A DNA stretch of 60,000 bases from Antedon mediterranea. Its lineage: Eukaryota > Echinodermata > Crinoidea > Comatulida > Antedonidae. Positions 59,653 through 60,000 of the stretch are shown here, in pieces (position 1 is the stretch's first letter; each line of letters opens with the position of its first letter). The stretch is from NCBI RefSeq assembly GCF_964355755.1, contig NC_092670.1:18043201-18103200 (forward strand). Reading direction: 5' to 3'. The notes under the pieces are model-generated. The model did not search any database. It worked only from the letters and a program-made list of their open reading frames with translations, and was not told the DNA's origin. Made by a program: the position numbers and the translations under genes.

Positions 59653-60000
59653 CATAATTAATACCTTTTTATTACTATTTTTGTATTATATCTCACTTTT
59701 TATATGCGTGATTCACAGCAAACGCGAATCACCATGGAAATTAATCCATTAAATACTGCATGCAATTTGATGATGATGAATAAGACACTTTTTCGCATCA
59801 AAGCTTTGTATTTGTGTTTTTTTCGATCATATCCATTGGCGGACTGAAGTGACACAAAATGATGATAATGACGATAATTCGTTGCGGAAGATATGACATG
59901 ATAAGGCTGGATGATGATTATGATGATTGTGACGGCGAGACAACATCATTGCAATGTTGGCGGGAGGAGATGTGATGATTTTTTTTATGATTATGATGGT

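Larger units (their letters stand above)
56330..60000. other. Upstream region of the myosin gene
   Basis: No coding exon recognised on either strand. It contains one MITE, a (TA)n tract (56478-56497), one copy of a dispersed repeat, a 19-bp tandem repeat and loose GAT-rich sequence at the right end. Confidence 0.5.

Overview
This is a eukaryotic, animal-type window: AT-rich, intron-rich, about 60 kb, and crowded with short inverted-repeat transposons, non-LTR retrotransposon fragments, tRNA-derived SINEs and minisatellites. The repeat style (conserved-body tRNA SINEs, many hairpin MITEs) together with HS1BP3 and UQCRB orthologues suggests a marine deuterostome invertebrate. An echinoderm is my best guess, but nothing in the window proves it.

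Layout. (1) 1-14.5 kb, minus strand: the 5' end of an unrecognised gene (start codon at 14505, second exon at 7361-7422), whose 7-kb first intron and downstream sequence hold minisatellites, a 0.6-kb GAT repeat and MITEs. (2) 14.75-26.03 kb, minus strand: an HS1BP3-like PX-domain gene in at least five exons, with its last exon(s) unresolved. Its introns hold two LINE fragments and three tRNA-SINE copies. (3) 26.32-28.09 kb, plus strand: a complete four-exon UQCRB gene (complex III subunit 7), divergent from HS1BP3 across 291 bp. (4) 28.1-35.5 kb: intergenic sequence with MITEs, tandem repeats and an RTE-like LINE tail. (5) 35.53-56.31 kb, minus strand: a complete 25-coding-exon myosin gene that I could join in phase from start to stop (1,218 codons). 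(6) 56.3-60 kb: upstream sequence of the myosin gene, possibly with a 5' UTR exon near 58.5 kb.

The most interesting object is the myosin. Its motor domain begins almost at residue 1 and carries an intact P-loop, switch I and switch II. It is followed by one IQ motif, a short charged linker, and then a SMAD-type MH2 domain that looks closest to SMAD4. About 160 residues of unrecognised basic tail complete the protein. Motor and MH2 are joined by ordinary, phase-compatible splice sites within one gene, so this looks like a real motor-signalling-domain fusion and not an annotation artefact. I know of no vertebrate myosin with this layout.

Mobile DNA accounts for much of the rest. Two hairpin MITE families have about ten and nine copies respectively. 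A third family has two copies. Single elements include one with an 8-bp hAT-like target duplication and one with a TTAA duplication. A long open LINE reverse-transcriptase frame sits antisense in the intron that splits the MH2 domain. A tandem triplication in the myosin gene copies the 3' splice site and first bases of exon 8.
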